From Talinum fruticosum (lineage: Eukaryota > Streptophyta > Magnoliopsida > Caryophyllales > Talinaceae), in contig JAITYX010000002.1 in assembly GCA_021018815.1 (NCBI GenBank), positions 10,509,001 through 10,573,000 on the forward strand: a DNA stretch of 64,000 bases, written 5' to 3'. The notes under the pieces are model-generated. The model was not told the origin of the DNA and did no database searches. It was given only the letters and a program-made list of their open reading frames with translations. Below are positions 1-12,611 of the stretch, in pieces (position 1 is the first letter of the stretch; the number at the start of each line of letters is the position of its first letter). The position numbers and the translations under genes were made by a program.

Positions 1-1
1 C

Positions 2-2640
2 TCCAAAGATAAATCGTCAGATTCTGGAGAAGATGAAACTTCTTGCCCCATTTGCCAGGCTAATCCAAGCATTCCGTTCATTGCATTGCCTTGTAGGCAC
101 AGGTGAGGGACTATTCAGTTTTTTGGTTATCCTTTTCTGTTCTCCTTTTAGGCTTCTATGTTTATTTTAAATCCAATAATTAACGATTGTGAAAAAGCAC
201 AAATTTCATCACAATAGTGGTCAAATATCCTGTCACAAGTGTAAACTGTGGTTTCTTATCTGCTCTCTTTGAGATAAGTAGCTTTTACTTATGAGCTTTC
301 TAACTAGGCTTCTGAGTTAAAGGTAGCTTGTATCAAGGACGAGTGATATCTCTCAATAGAAGTTGGACTCTGTTGTGCTGATCTGGTTACAACGATTAGT
401 TCTTATTACGTCCACTTTCTGGAAAGCTCACTTTGTGGCAATTTTTCCCACTTGGATTATAGCAGACTATAGCATAATGCCTCGCAAAACTGCCTTTCTT
501 TTTGGAGTAACTCAAAAAGGTTTTAAACTAAACATCAAATATAACTTTTTCCTATAAAAAAAAGATTGAATAGAATCAACCTCCATATGATTCGGGGATA
601 ATGTTGCATCCCCCCCAAAAAAAAAAAACTGCTCAGGTGGGACTTTGGAGTGCACGGATTTGGATTAGTGCTTCTCCTTGCAGTTTTAAAAAGCGGGCTA
701 AAAGCCCCGAGTCATGAGGCTCAAGGTGGAGGGGTGTTCACATATGCAGGGCATAAATTCTTGAAAATTGTTAGTATTTTATTCACAAAACATATTTTGT
801 GCCAAGTAATTAAATAAATTATTCAAATAAGGTGCTGAGATATTGAAAAAGGGTTATTATACCATAAATAATGACTTTGGGAATGCAGAAAAGTCCTAAC
901 ACCATACGTGTTGCCTGCACTGGAAGGTTGTGCTAGGTCTAATTTCCGCAACAATTTGAGATTTGCGAACTAAAGGTTTGGGTGTCAATTGAATTTTTAG
1001 ATCAACATAATCTGCTGCAAGTGATTGACAGCTTCTGCTCAAATTTGTCAACCATGAGTTGGATAAGTTCTAAGTTGGAGAGATTTTTGGGATTTTGATG
1101 ACTAATTTCTCAAATCTATCTTTGCATCATGAATTGCTGTGAGACGTACAAAGGCCTGCACCTTCAACTCAGTTGCGGTGCGCACCTCCCTGCGTCTTCA
1201 GAATGTTTCGTCTGGGGTCAGCTGAGTTGTCAACCTGTTTGCTACTTTTGTTTTAAATTAAGCTTTTTCTTAGAGGAGATATTCTGGGGCCCCTTATAAC
1301 TTTTGGGGAAAGACCTAACATTTGGTAAATGACTTCTTCCTGTACGAGGCACGAGTGATCCTGGGATTTCTTATCTGGAGACAAAGGGTTTCTCATAGGT
1401 GTTCTTTTAGTTGTTTAATTTAGGTTCTTTTTCTTTTTTTTTTTTTTGGGGGGTGGTGGTCAGGGATGGGATGCACACTTATGCAATGTTGCTGCTGCTA
1501 TTGATATCTTTATGCAGCCCTTTTCTCTGCATTAGCTGTGTCATTGCTTCTGCCCTGAACTTGTGTTCAGCTACAGAAGATGGAGTCAGATGATTTCTAC
1601 CTTATTAAAGGATTACACTACTGGGACTCATGGAGAGGGAAATTTCTCCCTGGTTTCATGGCTTGAATCCATCTTTTCATTACCCTATTGCATCAGAACC
1701 TGTTTAAGAGAGAAGGGCTGAGAGTAATGCTGGGCATTCAGTAGCCTATCTTGTTTTTCTGTCTGGCACAATTGTTGTGGTGGGATTTATTGTTACATTG
1801 TTATTGCGAATGAAGGTAGGAGATTGGGGACTGATTTTGTTCGTGCTAATGGCGTAGAGGCAACTGGTGGGCATGGCTAGTGTAAGAGGTTTATATGTTC
1901 TTTTTGAAGGTACAAAGCGAATTGCCATTAGCATGATAAAAATGCCTTATGATCCCACAGACAAACTTTTGCGCTCTGCAGTGTCAAAATCTCAAATATT
2001 GTCTTTCCTTCCAATCCCTTCTCCTTGTCCGGTGAACTTGAGGGCCCTGTGAGAAAGCCCTGAAACATGAGCCAGCCTTTTTTTTTTGGGGGGTAATCTT
2101 AGAGGAGATTTCCAAGGTCTGAAACATTTCTTTTCCCTTTGGTAGGCTTCCTTGGAATGTGAACATTATGAAGTCAAACATTTATTGCCTGGTTTGAGTA
2201 ACTCCAGGAGCCCGTTAAGTACTTGTTCCTAGGTCTACTTGCCTCGATGACTTCAGATTCTTTTGCCTTAAACATGGCTCTTTTTAGGTTTGTTTTTTTT
2301 GTGTCTTTGATGAATAGCTTGTCTTTCTAGACTGTGAATTGCTTGTTGCTGAGCTGCTGTGACTAGGGTAAATATCAAGCACAAGCCTGGGTTGACGTGC
2401 ATCCTATCATGAATACCCCAAAAGAATCTATATGAGGAAGTTACTAGTGCAATACTCTTGATGGGTTGGGAAACTGCTTGTTTGAAGCACAAGCCTGGAC
2501 AAGTATTTGATGCCTGCCCTATTTGTTCTTCCTGCAGATACTGTTACTACTGCCTTAGAACTCGGTGTTCTGCTGCTCCATCATTCAGGTGTGCTAGATG
2601 CAGCGAGCCAGTTACAGCAATGCAGCGGATCTCTCGATGA
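2..2640 (+). CDS. PEX2: Peroxisome biogenesis protein 2 (RING peroxin), 3' end of gene
   Basis: This is the C-terminal part of PEX2, a RING E3 ligase subunit of the peroxisomal membrane complex that ubiquitinates the import receptor PEX5 for recycling. Two exons are visible: 2-102 (entering from the left edge, reading frame starting at base 2) and 2538-2640. Exon 1 ends at CACAG|GTGAGG and exon 2 follows TCCTGCAG, so one Arg codon is split across the 2435-bp intron. The joined exons give a C3HC4-type RING with CPIC, PCRHRYCYYC and CARC zinc-ligand clusters, as in plant PEX2. The TGA at 2638 leaves a short tail after the last cysteine pair, which is normal for the family. The membrane segments and N-terminus lie outside the window. 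The identification is firm. The UTR end is not determined, but roughly 2641-3300 is the likely 3' UTR. Confidence 0.88.
103..2537 (+). other. Long final intron of PEX2
   Basis: A 2.4-kb intron separates the two halves of the RING domain. It is T-rich with canonical GT and AG ends and holds no recognisable gene. It contains poly-T and poly-A runs only. ORFs of about 60 codons inside it show no family resemblance. Confidence 0.75.
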
Positions 2641-3712
2641 CATGGGATACAGAAATTGAAGCATACACCCTTGCCTGAAGCCAGTACTCGGGGACTAAAA
2701 ATCAAGATACACCAGGAGGTAGCATTTCACATCTTAGTTGTTCCTGGTGGAAAAGACGGCTTGGATTTCCTATTTTCACCAGTAACAACTTGTGGTAACT
2801 GTCAAATTCAAGAAAAGCAGTACTGCAGTAGCACCCAAAATCAGAAGCAAACAGATCCTAATTCTCTCTCCAGAAGAATTCTTCACGAGACAATCATTCT
2901 TTTCCCCACGCCAAGGGGCGACCTTAACTCACTCTCTTGTCCAATAATGTTGAAGGTCTTGAATGTGGGGGCAGCCTCCAATTATTTGCATAAGCAGCTG
3001 TTTACACGCTAATGTAAGACAGACCGAAGCATCAATTTGTATTGGCTACTGTTGATTTTTTTGGACTAATTATGGTATTTTGTCCAATCTTTAATTTTAA
3101 GGAATAGATTCATAGTACTACTACAATCTATCCAGTGCCTGTACGCTGGATCACGGGCATGGGGTCAAATGGACAATGATAAAGTTGGGATTGCTGGCTG
3201 GTGATTCTATTAGGGGATTATGATTAAGCTCTTTAGTCTCTTTCATGACAAAGTATATGTCTCTTTCTTGGATAAACAAGGTTGCTCTACTGTTTCTCTA
3301 TCATTCTTTTATCTTGTTCCTTTCCTTTTCGCCTCTTTTTTAAAGAATTTTATCGCTGATCAAAGGGAGACTTTAGTGGACTAAGGTTTGACATGAGTGG
3401 GGGAACTAGAGAAGTCAAGGGAAAGGAAAGTTCATGCGTTATAATTTCTTTTTTTGAATTTCCAAGTTTTTTAAGTTTTAACGGGGAGATACCTAAATAT
3501 CCTTTTTATCCATGAGCAATCCTGTTCTTCCCACAAATTCATAATAAAAGATCTAATATACTCTTCTTATTTTCAGAAAAATTATAACTCTTTTTTTTTT
3601 TCTCTCCTCACTAATTTTCTCTATCGTATCACTATATCCTCTCTTTCTATCAGGATATTATATATTAAAAACAATAAAATTTTAAAAATAAAAAAATAAT
3701 TAGGGATAAAAT

Positions 3713-3817
3713 TAGAAAATTAGTAATTAATACACTATTATTAATGTAAAGTGACAATTATTATAAAACGAAAAAAGTTAGTTAAAGTGACATATATTGT
3801 AAAACGGATGGAGTAGT
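3713..3817 (+). mobile_element. Stowaway-like MITE remnant, copy 1
   Basis: This AT-rich segment shares a long diverged stretch with 26565-26672 (same orientation) and with the reverse complement of 23294-23402. It ends in GTAAAACGGATGGAGTA, the reverse complement of the common plant Stowaway terminus (TACTCCNTCCGTTT). The other end of the element is not clear. The family assignment rests on the terminus and the repeated copies. Confidence 0.5.
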
Positions 3818-4133
3818 TGCATATAATTTGAAGAGAAATCACCAAAGGGATAATTAGTATGATTTGACACTTTGATCATTTAATGAAGAGGTGCGAGTTC
3901 AAATGCTGCTAAAGACATAAAATTCTTTTAGTTTTTTTCCTTTGTATTTTTCATGTCAATTTTTACTAAGAGTGTCCCATAAAATCTAATCCCTTGTGCG
4001 ATTAATTAAAATGGTAATATTACTCTAAAGGTAACCCAGGGTACAATGTGCATTGCCCTTGGACATCGTCACGGTGCACATTTGCAAAGCATTGGATAAT
4101 ACAAAACTAGAAGTTTTCCCGTTGCAGATGTTA

Positions 4134-4172
4134 GCCTCCTCCCTCCTCCCTCCTCCCTCCTCCCTCCTCCCT
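4134..4172. repeat. (CCCTCCT)n heptanucleotide tandem array
   Basis: About five perfect copies of a 7-bp unit, CCCTCCT, lie head to tail. The minus strand is (AGGAGGG)n, which supplies four or more GGG tracts spaced by four bases and could fold as a G-quadruplex. It is intergenic. Confidence 0.85.
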
Positions 4173-4348
4173 CTTACTATTATATGTATTAAACTTGGGA
4201 ATTAAGATGGTTATACTACTACTTTTAGGTGATAATACATAGTTAATCTAATTTAAGTTCAATACAAACATGAACACGAATCTGATTTAACCTAACCTAT
4301 ATCCCAACTATATGTAAGACATTCACCCAAGGTACTAAGGTAGCTTAA

Positions 4349-4544
4349 CAGGGGCAGAGCTACTCTTGGTCAACGGTGTCCCAGGACACTGTCGGCCAAA
4401 AAATATCGTTAAAGTTTATGTTTAAAACTTCTCAAAATTTCATAAAATTATTAAAGGATATACCTATAAAAATAATGAATACTTAAAAATTTAAGGATAT
4501 TCAAACAGAGATATCGTTGAATAAAATTTCTAACTTTGCCACTG
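4349..4544. mobile_element. Small hAT-like MITE (196 bp)
   Basis: The terminal inverted repeats are CAGGGGCAGAGCTA on the left and CAGTGGCAAAGTTA (reverse complement of the right end), 11 of 14 positions matching. CAGGGGC-type ends are typical of plant hAT MITEs. The flanking 8-mers TAGCTTAA and TAACTAAA are similar enough to be a decayed 8-bp target duplication. No coding capacity. Confidence 0.6.
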
Positions 4545-6964
4545 TAACTAAACCTAGACGAAAAAGTATGCAAATCCAATAATCTATTCAAAGTAGGAGA
4601 GCCGTGGACTATTACGTATTTGCAAATCCAATAATCTATTCAAAAGTTTTGCTTTGTGGATGGAGATGGCTTTCTTTCAATTGATCATATGAAGACAAAC
4701 ATACTTCAAAGTTCAAATATGCAGAGACTTCCATGGAAACCCAACACCCCCTCCCCCAAAAAATGTATTACGGATCCGATGTGCCAATAACTCCAAAATT
4801 TGGGCAGTGGAGCACAACATAATATTACCCTCCAAAGAATATATAATGAATTTCATAACTATCAAGATTTATTATTTATGTCTCTGTTATTACTTTACTC
4901 TTTTTGTTTCGATAAATTTATATATATATTAGTATGAATTTGAGTGCCTAAATGTGATAAATTTTACTGAGGGTATCAGTTAGTCAATTAGTATAACGTT
5001 CAGGAGTTATAATCAAATATTTAGATTCAAATTTCGCCTTATTACTTTGGATATAAGGATTATTTATTTATTTTTTATCTTGTGACCAATTTACCATTAA
5101 TCTAAGTCTAATGCCTAAAAGTCATCCAAGAGCATACTCCATGATGAAATAAAGATTCACTTGAAAACTTCAAATGATGTTGAAGTAATTGAATCGAAGC
5201 AAGCAAGGACCTTGCGGGATCAAATCCATGGCAAATAGTACCACAAACAATACTTTATGGTATATACTTTTCATCAAATCATTTTTATGGATTATTTTTT
5301 GACGTATACAATATAATAAGAACAAGCCTCGGTTTTTTTTTTTTTTTTTTTGGTAACAAAATCCAAATCATATTCTAAATTTAAATTATCATGTAGACTC
5401 CTTTCAAACGAAATAAAGATTGTTAGGTCACGAGGCATTAGTCATAACGTAGCTTTAATTTTATTTTTGGATTATAATATTGGTGCGTATGTAACCATAC
5501 ATGGGGCTAAGGCAATAAAAGATCCTCATCCTCATATTGAATTAATGAATTATGCAACTTATTGGAGACTTTGGAGTAAAGACTCAACCCCCCCAAAAAA
5601 AAAAAAAAAGAAGTTCCGCAACCATGTTTCAAATTAAACCAGCTAGTTGTTAACTTTTGTTGGAGCAACTAATTGTCATATATGGAGCAATAAACCTTAG
5701 GAAACAACAATTTAGTAAAACAATTGAATAAATATATTCGATAATCGGTAAACTTAAACCCTAGATATCAAGAATTATATATACAAATTTGTTTCAAAAA
5801 AAAACTTGGTTTCAAGTATTAATTTAATGAATAGATATAATTAATTACATAATTGATAGTATTAAGTCAAAACGGTAAATTTTTTTGAGTCCAAACAAGT
5901 CATAAAATGTAATATAATATCATTAAGACACAACAAAAGAAGTAAAAAATCAAATTTGAAACTTAATGTACCCATAGTCTCAATCATAACCCACTAAACT
6001 AAGAGCCCAAAACCTTGTTGGCTTAAAGACACTAAGCACTAGTATTTCAAGAACTTTCTTGAGTACGTGGTTCTATTTACTTCAGTTTGATTATATAATG
6101 TTGCGCTGAAACCACAAAGAGGATAAATTTCTTCTGATAAACTTCTTGGAAGACTGTAGGAATAATTTCCCAGAAATTTTTTTTGAAAAAAGCATTAATA
6201 TCACATCAAAGTTGTTGAATTACTTGGGTTCTCTACTTTTGTTTGTTTTCACTGAATTATTGGGGGAACAGAGAGCGAGAGAGAGGATCCAACTCCAACA
6301 GGTGTATCATTTTACTGTAACCCTAATTGTAGTAATTATAACAGAGCAAATCCCAAGTATACATTAATTAATCAATCAGAAATCCCAGATTAATCAACAA
6401 AGCTGGACTTGTCCCAAATTGCCACTACTTTTTGTCTGAAAGCTTTGGCCACCATCTTTCCCTCCCCCACTTTCTTTTTTTTACATAAAGTTTTCTATTA
6501 AAGCAAAAGCAGAATAAAAAGAGTTGTAGCTAATATAGATAAATTAATTAAAGCAAGAGAGAGATTTTAATAAGCAAATTACAAACCTTCTCTCTTTCTC
6601 TCTCTAGTCCCACAACCAACAAAAAAATAAAATAAAAGCCACAAAAATAATTCTACCAAAGAAGTTATGACATGAGTTTCTTACAACTACATCTCAAAGA
6701 AAAGCCAACCCCAACAACCCAAAAAAAAAGCCCTCAAAAAATTTTCAAATCACAAATGTATTAATTGGGTGCATAAACAAGGGAAAGCAACAAGGTGATA
6801 TCATTGTCAGTAAGAAGGAAATTTAAAGATTTTATATATCTTAATTAAGAGGAGGGAGAATTTGGTTTGTTGTTGTTGGTTTAATTGAAGAGATAGCTGC
6901 CTAGCTATATGAATGTTTGAGAGAGGATTGAAGGGGCTCTTTGTGGCTTGTTTGGGATGAAATT

Positions 6965-7243
6965 ATGATGGCAGGGAACCCTAGTTGGTGGAGCATGCAT
7001 CCAGACTTGGGATCATCAGTAGCAAGTCATGATCATGAGCCACTACTTGCTTCTAATTTGCTCCTCTCCCAAACACACCCTTCAAATTCTCTCTTGCCTC
7101 TTGATGAATATCTATCTTCTTCTAAGTCTTCCTCCTCCTCCTCTCCTTCCTCCTCTCCTTCCTTTCTTCCTCTAAGCTCTTTACCTCATCATCATGAACA
7201 CCCTGCTCAAGACTTCCCTCATTCATGGAGCCAACTCCTCTTG

Positions 7244-7288
<45 letters not shown>

Positions 7289-8903
7289 GAAGCTAAGTGC
7301 GCGCTACCGTTTGTTTTTTATATTTGATCTTCCCCAGAATCAAGTTGTTGTCACTCCGGCTGTAAGGGGTAAAGCTCACCCAAGCAAGCAAAGCTATCTC
7401 TATTACAAGGCTCGAAATTTGAGACCTTGTTTAAAGGGAGTAATTGCAAACCTTTTGAACCGACATGTGTTGGTTGTTTAATATCATGAGTTGGTGTTTT
7501 TTTACCCTCGGCCCCGAAAATAAGAAGAAATAATAACTATGCAGCCCTTCTTTCAAGTACTCTGACTTTATTAATTATTTTTTAATAATTGTTTTATCTA
7601 ACTAACAGGGGAGGATTGGCTAGTGAACAAGAGGAAAGGTATGGTGCAAGTGTGTTTCAATCGACAAGGGTATTAAGCAATGCAAAGCAAGAAGTGTTGA
7701 GTAGCCAAAGGAACAACAACAGCAGCAGCAACAGCAACTTGTATGGTTATAATCATGAAGATCAGGAAGCAGGAGTTAGTAATAGGCTGGCAATACCAGC
7801 AGCTAATTGGTCCCAAAATATGCCAATTTCATCCCCAAGATCTTGTGTTACAAGCTTAAGCAGCAATAGCAATATTTTGGACTTCTCTACCACCAATAAA
7901 AGGTCTCTTCAGGCTGAGCCTACCCATCAACATGTTGATCATTCTAATTCTGAGGTATGTCACATATACCAACTTTGTTATTTCAACTTTTCATTTTATG
8001 TATAATTACTATACCTGTATAAGTACTTGATATCTTGATCGATATACAAAAATATATATTCTTAATAGTTTAGTTCCTATATTGTTACTTGAATTTTTTA
8101 TTTTTATCTTAATTTACTTACTCATTTCGAGAACTTGATCGATATATGTTAATATATGGGTATACCAGCGAATTCTTAATAGTTTAATTAAGTATAGATT
8201 AAAAAGATGCGAGCTTCTAAAAAAATTTAATTGAGGTACTATTTGGCTTCTCCAATTAAGTGATAGCTTGTTGAATTAGCATCTGACCATGTAGTTATCC
8301 AAGTAATATGGGGTACACGAAATACTCTTTTTACATGTATATCAAGAGTAAAATTGCATACACATTGACTTTAATTTGATCCAAAGCTTGTATTGAATAC
8401 TAACTGTGGAGTTTGAGATATATATAGCCTTGTGCTTCCTGGCAATAGTCTTCGTACATGTTAGAGTTAAGGTTATATATATACTTCTAACTTCTATCCG
8501 TCCAATCTACAACTATGCTAAGGTAGCTTTAACTTGGACATCCATGATAAATTCAAGCAATACATAATATACTTATATAAAGGTTCTTAACCATAGTCTA
8601 GTTTTATGTATGTCAGAAATATGTAAAATCGTGTGCATTGTGACTTGGATCTTTAAGTTGGCTCTCGTAATTCATAATTAGTAGCAGTTTTTGTGATGGT
8701 TTTGTATTACTCATTCCCTGCCCTAGTTCTAGGGTTGATATAGATTATAATCAGAGGTTACTGTTGTGGTTAATTCTATCATAAATATGGATTCAAGTGT
8801 TTTGTTTCTTTGCTGTTGTTGCAGTGCAATAGTAGTCCCACTGGAGGGGTACCTAAGAAGCCTAGACTCCAATCCTCTTCCACCCCTCCTCTCAAGGTAA
8901 CCA

Positions 8904-8941
<38 letters not shown>

Positions 8942-11357
8942 AACACACACACACACACACACTAATTTATCATTAACTCAAGGGAGGGAGCGAGGGAAGT
9001 AAAAAACTGAAAATAGTGTAACATTGTATTACTGATATGAATGTTATTCTTGAGTCTTTTTCTATCATGGAAGCAGGTGAGGAAGGAGAAGCTAGGAGAT
9101 AGAATAACAGCCCTACACCAGCTTGTTTCTCCATTTGGAAAGGTAATAACACCTTAACTCTTCCATTAAGCATCATTTTAACTATCTTTTTAAAAAAAAT
9201 ATACTGCAGTGCAGTATGTTCTGCAACTGTATGGTAAAATTCTTTTTAAACCCATTTTTTAAAAAATAAAAGAGGGTAGAACTGAAAAAGAACACATGGT
9301 GGGTGTGTTCTTTTCATCTCTTTTGCAGACTGACACTGCCTCAGTCTTGCTAGAAGCAATTGGTTATATCAGATTCCTTCACACTCAAATTGAGGTAATC
9401 TCTGCTCTCTCTCTCCATTGAGTTTTCTTTTTCAGGTTTTCTGCAAATGTATTTATACATATGATTCAGCCTTTGAACGAAAATAAGGAAGAAATCAGAG
9501 AAGCATGCAGAGCAAAGAGTAGTTAAGAAAGACCCACATATAGCTCATACCTATATTCATATGCCTTTTCCGAACATCCTTCTGTCTATTCTACTCATCA
9601 GATCAAATCAAAATTCAAGTTTTATTCCCATCTTTTGTTCTTTTTTGTGGGTCTTTTGTTCTCTCTTTCTTTATATATTATAAAATTGAGCCTTTTATTT
9701 TCATGGTTGCAGGCCCTTAGTTCTCCTTACATGGGAAATAATAATAATAGTGCACCAATCAAGAATCAACATTCTGTAAGTTAATCATATCTTCTTTTTC
9801 TTGTATGTTTTTACAATGGCATGTATAAACCTGTTATCATTCAGAAAATTATAGTCTCTAACTTAGGTTAGGTGGGCATTCTTGAAGATGCTTTTTGAAT
9901 AAACTCCTAATTAATTCTGGATTAACTATGTTTTACTGACAAACAAAATAAAATCCTTACATATCCACATTTTAGAAATTAGCATGCTAATAAAACATTA
10001 TCAGTTATACATTAGTTGATGTATATATACTAGGAGAAATTATAATGACAAATTCAGGATTGAATTCGTAGTGGGCAAAATATGCATGTGTAGAGATTAA
10101 CTCGACATATAAATTATGTAAACAAATATTTATGTCATTATGATGTCTGAAAGTTGCAAATTATAGAAGTGATAATAAATATATTAGCATTTATTTAATT
10201 TTATGAACAACTCGGAAAAAGTATCATACAAGTATCATACAAGTATAGGCAGTGCATATTGATAAGTATATCACGTGACTTTTTTTCCTTTATGGGATAT
10301 ATAACACGTACAAGTATCATACAATTTGGTTATTTCGTAGAAATATACTATCAATTTTTGCCAAATTAAAATATTTTTCATAGAATGAAATGAGATCTTT
10401 GAGTAATTTAGGCTGCCATGCCATTTAAGTGCAGTCCTGCATTCTCTTATATCTCATGTAGATGACTATATTTTCTATCTTTATAAGAAGTACTTTTTAA
10501 TTTCTCTTTCTTTTTGAAAACCTCATTTCCAACAGGTTCATGGTGAAATGAATTGTTTATTTCCTGATCATCCGGGACAGGTATGATTGCAAAACCAACA
10601 TATAATAAATGTTTTTAACATTTTTTAGAATTGGGTGATGATATATACGTATCTTGCATGAATACACTTTTAAATGTCTTGTCTTAATTTATATTAATGT
10701 GTTTTATGATCAAAAATTATTATTTTTAATAATTATGATTAATTATGAGTGTAAAACTTCAATAATTGTTGGCGTAGCCAACAAGTATCAAATGACACCC
10801 TAATTACATCAACCTACCCAGAAGATGTGTCATGTGTATAATTTTATAAATATAAAAAATTATGGATAAAATGGTGATTTTACATAATTTATAAGTTGTA
10901 ATACAATTGTACTATTCAATAATACAATTTTTTTTTCAATTTATTACATGGTATACTAATTTTTAAATCGAGAGAAGACACTTAAGATATATTTTCATGT
11001 AAGACACACATCATTTTGCTTTAGAAAGTAGACAAATTGTTGAAAACATTGTTTGGAAAGCTAATTATGCATCTCGTGATTAGGACATAGTCTATAGGAA
11101 AAGGAATGTGCTAAAAGAACAATTCTATATCAGCTTTTAGGGGTTAACTTTTCAATTACAAAATAATCATTTTAAGGCATGCCTTTACTTTGGAATTAAC
11201 AAAAAAATGAAAGGTTAAAAATACGTGTTTTAAAAAATACTGATAGAACTTCTTTTTACACCGTTGATGTAGCTTCTCAATGATTCCTTCCTTAAAAGAA
11301 GAGGTGCTGCTAATAATCAAGAGGTACCATGTTATATTGACATATATTTATGTGTCA

Positions 11358-11392
<35 letters not shown>

Positions 11393-12443
11393 TTCTTCTG
11401 ACTCATTTTCTCCCCTACAATTGAAATTTTATGAATAAAATAAAATCAATTAAACTCATTATTATTTAATTAGTGGTGAAAGACATATTACTAGCAACAC
11501 ATAATGATTGTTAATATCATTAAAAAGTCATTACTATCATGATTATTGATGTAAACTCAAACTTTGCTTATTCTTAAACACCATTATTATGATCATGCGT
11601 CTTTGATTATAAAAATACTGTAATTGACTTTACTTTCCAACGATTTGCTGGTAATGGTTTATTAATTACAATTTATGAAAGGCTTAGATCGAATTATGAA
11701 AGTATGTAAAAAGGTCACGTAGATTTAGTGCGATGTGCATAGTTAAGAGCATACCCACACTCCTCGTTGGCTCTTTGAAAATAACAAACCCTAGCGTAAT
11801 CAAACGTCTCCCTTTTTTGCTTATATTTTTTATGATTAAGGTTAAATTTACATGTAAACGAAAAAACCCGCATTACATGAAAAATTACTCTATATGAATG
11901 TAAGATGTACTATGTGTATCTAGGTCGTACATATAACAAATGATAGCCCTTTTATGTTGCACAACACGAACCAATAAAAAATTATCCTTTTAAACCTCTT
12001 TGGATATATGCAAAATTACTTTAATAAAAAATTAATTTATATATGAGGAATCCGATAATACAATATAATGTATAATAGAACTTACAATGATCTGATGATC
12101 CAATATATTAATTGTAGTTTTAACTAGCTATGAAATTGGCAATCTAATTAAATTTCATTTTTCTTACTAATTCTCAAAGTGACAGTGTCCAACTTACTGC
12201 AGTTCATAGTAATATTAAATGTTGATTATGAAATATTTTCTTTAAATAAATTTCATTATTGAGAAATTATCAGACATGTAAAAGATTTTATTATATTTGA
12301 TGTTTTAGGATAACAAGGATGCAGCAAGTGACTGGAAAAGTAGGGGGTTATGCTTGGTTCCCACATCTTGTACCCACCTTGTTGGGACTGACAATGGAGC
12401 TGATTATTGGGCACAGATACAATCACTTGGTGGAGGATTTTAA
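6965..12443 (+). CDS. Atypical bHLH transcription factor (bHLH68/bHLH110/bHLH133-like)
   Basis: Eight exons give a 356-residue nuclear transcription factor: 6965-7242, 7609-7954, 8825-8896, 9077-9142, 9329-9394, 9713-9775, 10536-10580 and 12309-12443. All junctions are GT-AG and the phases agree. The N-terminus has [12 protein letters not shown] and, across the first splice, SWSQLLLGG, both signatures of this subfamily. The helix-loop-helix is at about residues 234-276 ([32 protein letters not shown]). The C-terminus keeps the conserved RGLCLVP and GADYW motifs. The basic region lacks the His-Glu-Arg triad that contacts E-boxes, as in this whole group, so classical E-box binding is not expected. 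The first of two tandem ATGs (6965, 6968) was taken as the start; an in-frame TTG lies just upstream but is not a normal plant start. The last intron is 1.7 kb. Confidence 0.9.
7243..7284 (+). repeat. (CT)n microsatellite starting at a splice donor
   Basis: The first intron of the bHLH gene begins GTAATC and runs straight into about 18 CT units. A second CT tract follows the donor of exon 3 (see 8909-8961). Length change here would sit within U1 or SR-protein reach of the donor. Confidence 0.9.
8909..8961 (+). repeat. Compound (TC)n(CA)n microsatellite in bHLH intron 3
   Basis: A TC tract of about 15 units is followed by a CA tract of about 10 units, a few bases after the exon-3 donor at 8897. 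It is intronic. Confidence 0.9.
11362..11392. repeat. (AT)n microsatellite in bHLH intron 7
   Basis: An uninterrupted AT dinucleotide run lies inside the 1.7-kb last intron. Confidence 0.85.
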
Positions 12444-12491
12444 TAAATCGACTAATTTTCTTAATTTTGTATCAAAAATACAAATTCTCGA

Positions 12492-12611
12492 GTGAGACTG
12501 TTTCACAATAACTTATTCGAGCGAGATAATTAATATGGCGCATGTAACTAGTTACGGAACGGTATAAATAGTGTTGATATTTCGCAATAAGTTTTCGTAA
12601 GACAGTCTCAC
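12492..12611. mobile_element. Small foldback MITE in the bHLH 3' UTR
   Basis: Two 26-base arms, 12492-12517 and 12586-12611, are inverted copies of each other with 22 of 26 positions matching. They start with GTGAGACTGT, which resembles the GTGAGACxGTCTCAC ends of a widespread plant MITE group. The element starts 49 bp after the stop codon, so it probably lies in the transcript, where it could form a hairpin. Confidence 0.6.

Larger units (their letters stand above)
2641..6964. other. Intergenic region between PEX2 and the bHLH gene
   Basis: The first several hundred bases are probably PEX2 3' UTR. The rest is AT-rich and holds a Stowaway-like remnant, a CCCTCCT array and a small hAT-like MITE, which are listed separately. 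About 6400-6964 is probably the bHLH promoter and 5' UTR, with CT/GA-rich tracts near 6580-6606. No other conserved coding sequence was seen. Confidence 0.6.

Noticed and set aside
2500..2545. An intronic CPIC-like motif directly upstream of the PEX2 last exon, in frame with it
   Set aside because: The codons come from the polypyrimidine tract before the acceptor. The true CPIC is in the upstream exon at 44-55, and the splice sites fit exactly.
4975..5040. A tRNA-like SINE head (TTAGTCAATTAGTATAACG and AGATTCAAATTTCGCC)
   Set aside because: The A and B boxes are too degenerate and no tail or duplication was found.
6925..6948. AGGATTGAAGGGGCTCTTTG resembles miR159/miR319
   Set aside because: No complementary arm was found nearby to form a precursor hairpin, and the match has gaps. 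It lies in the bHLH 5' UTR and is most likely chance.
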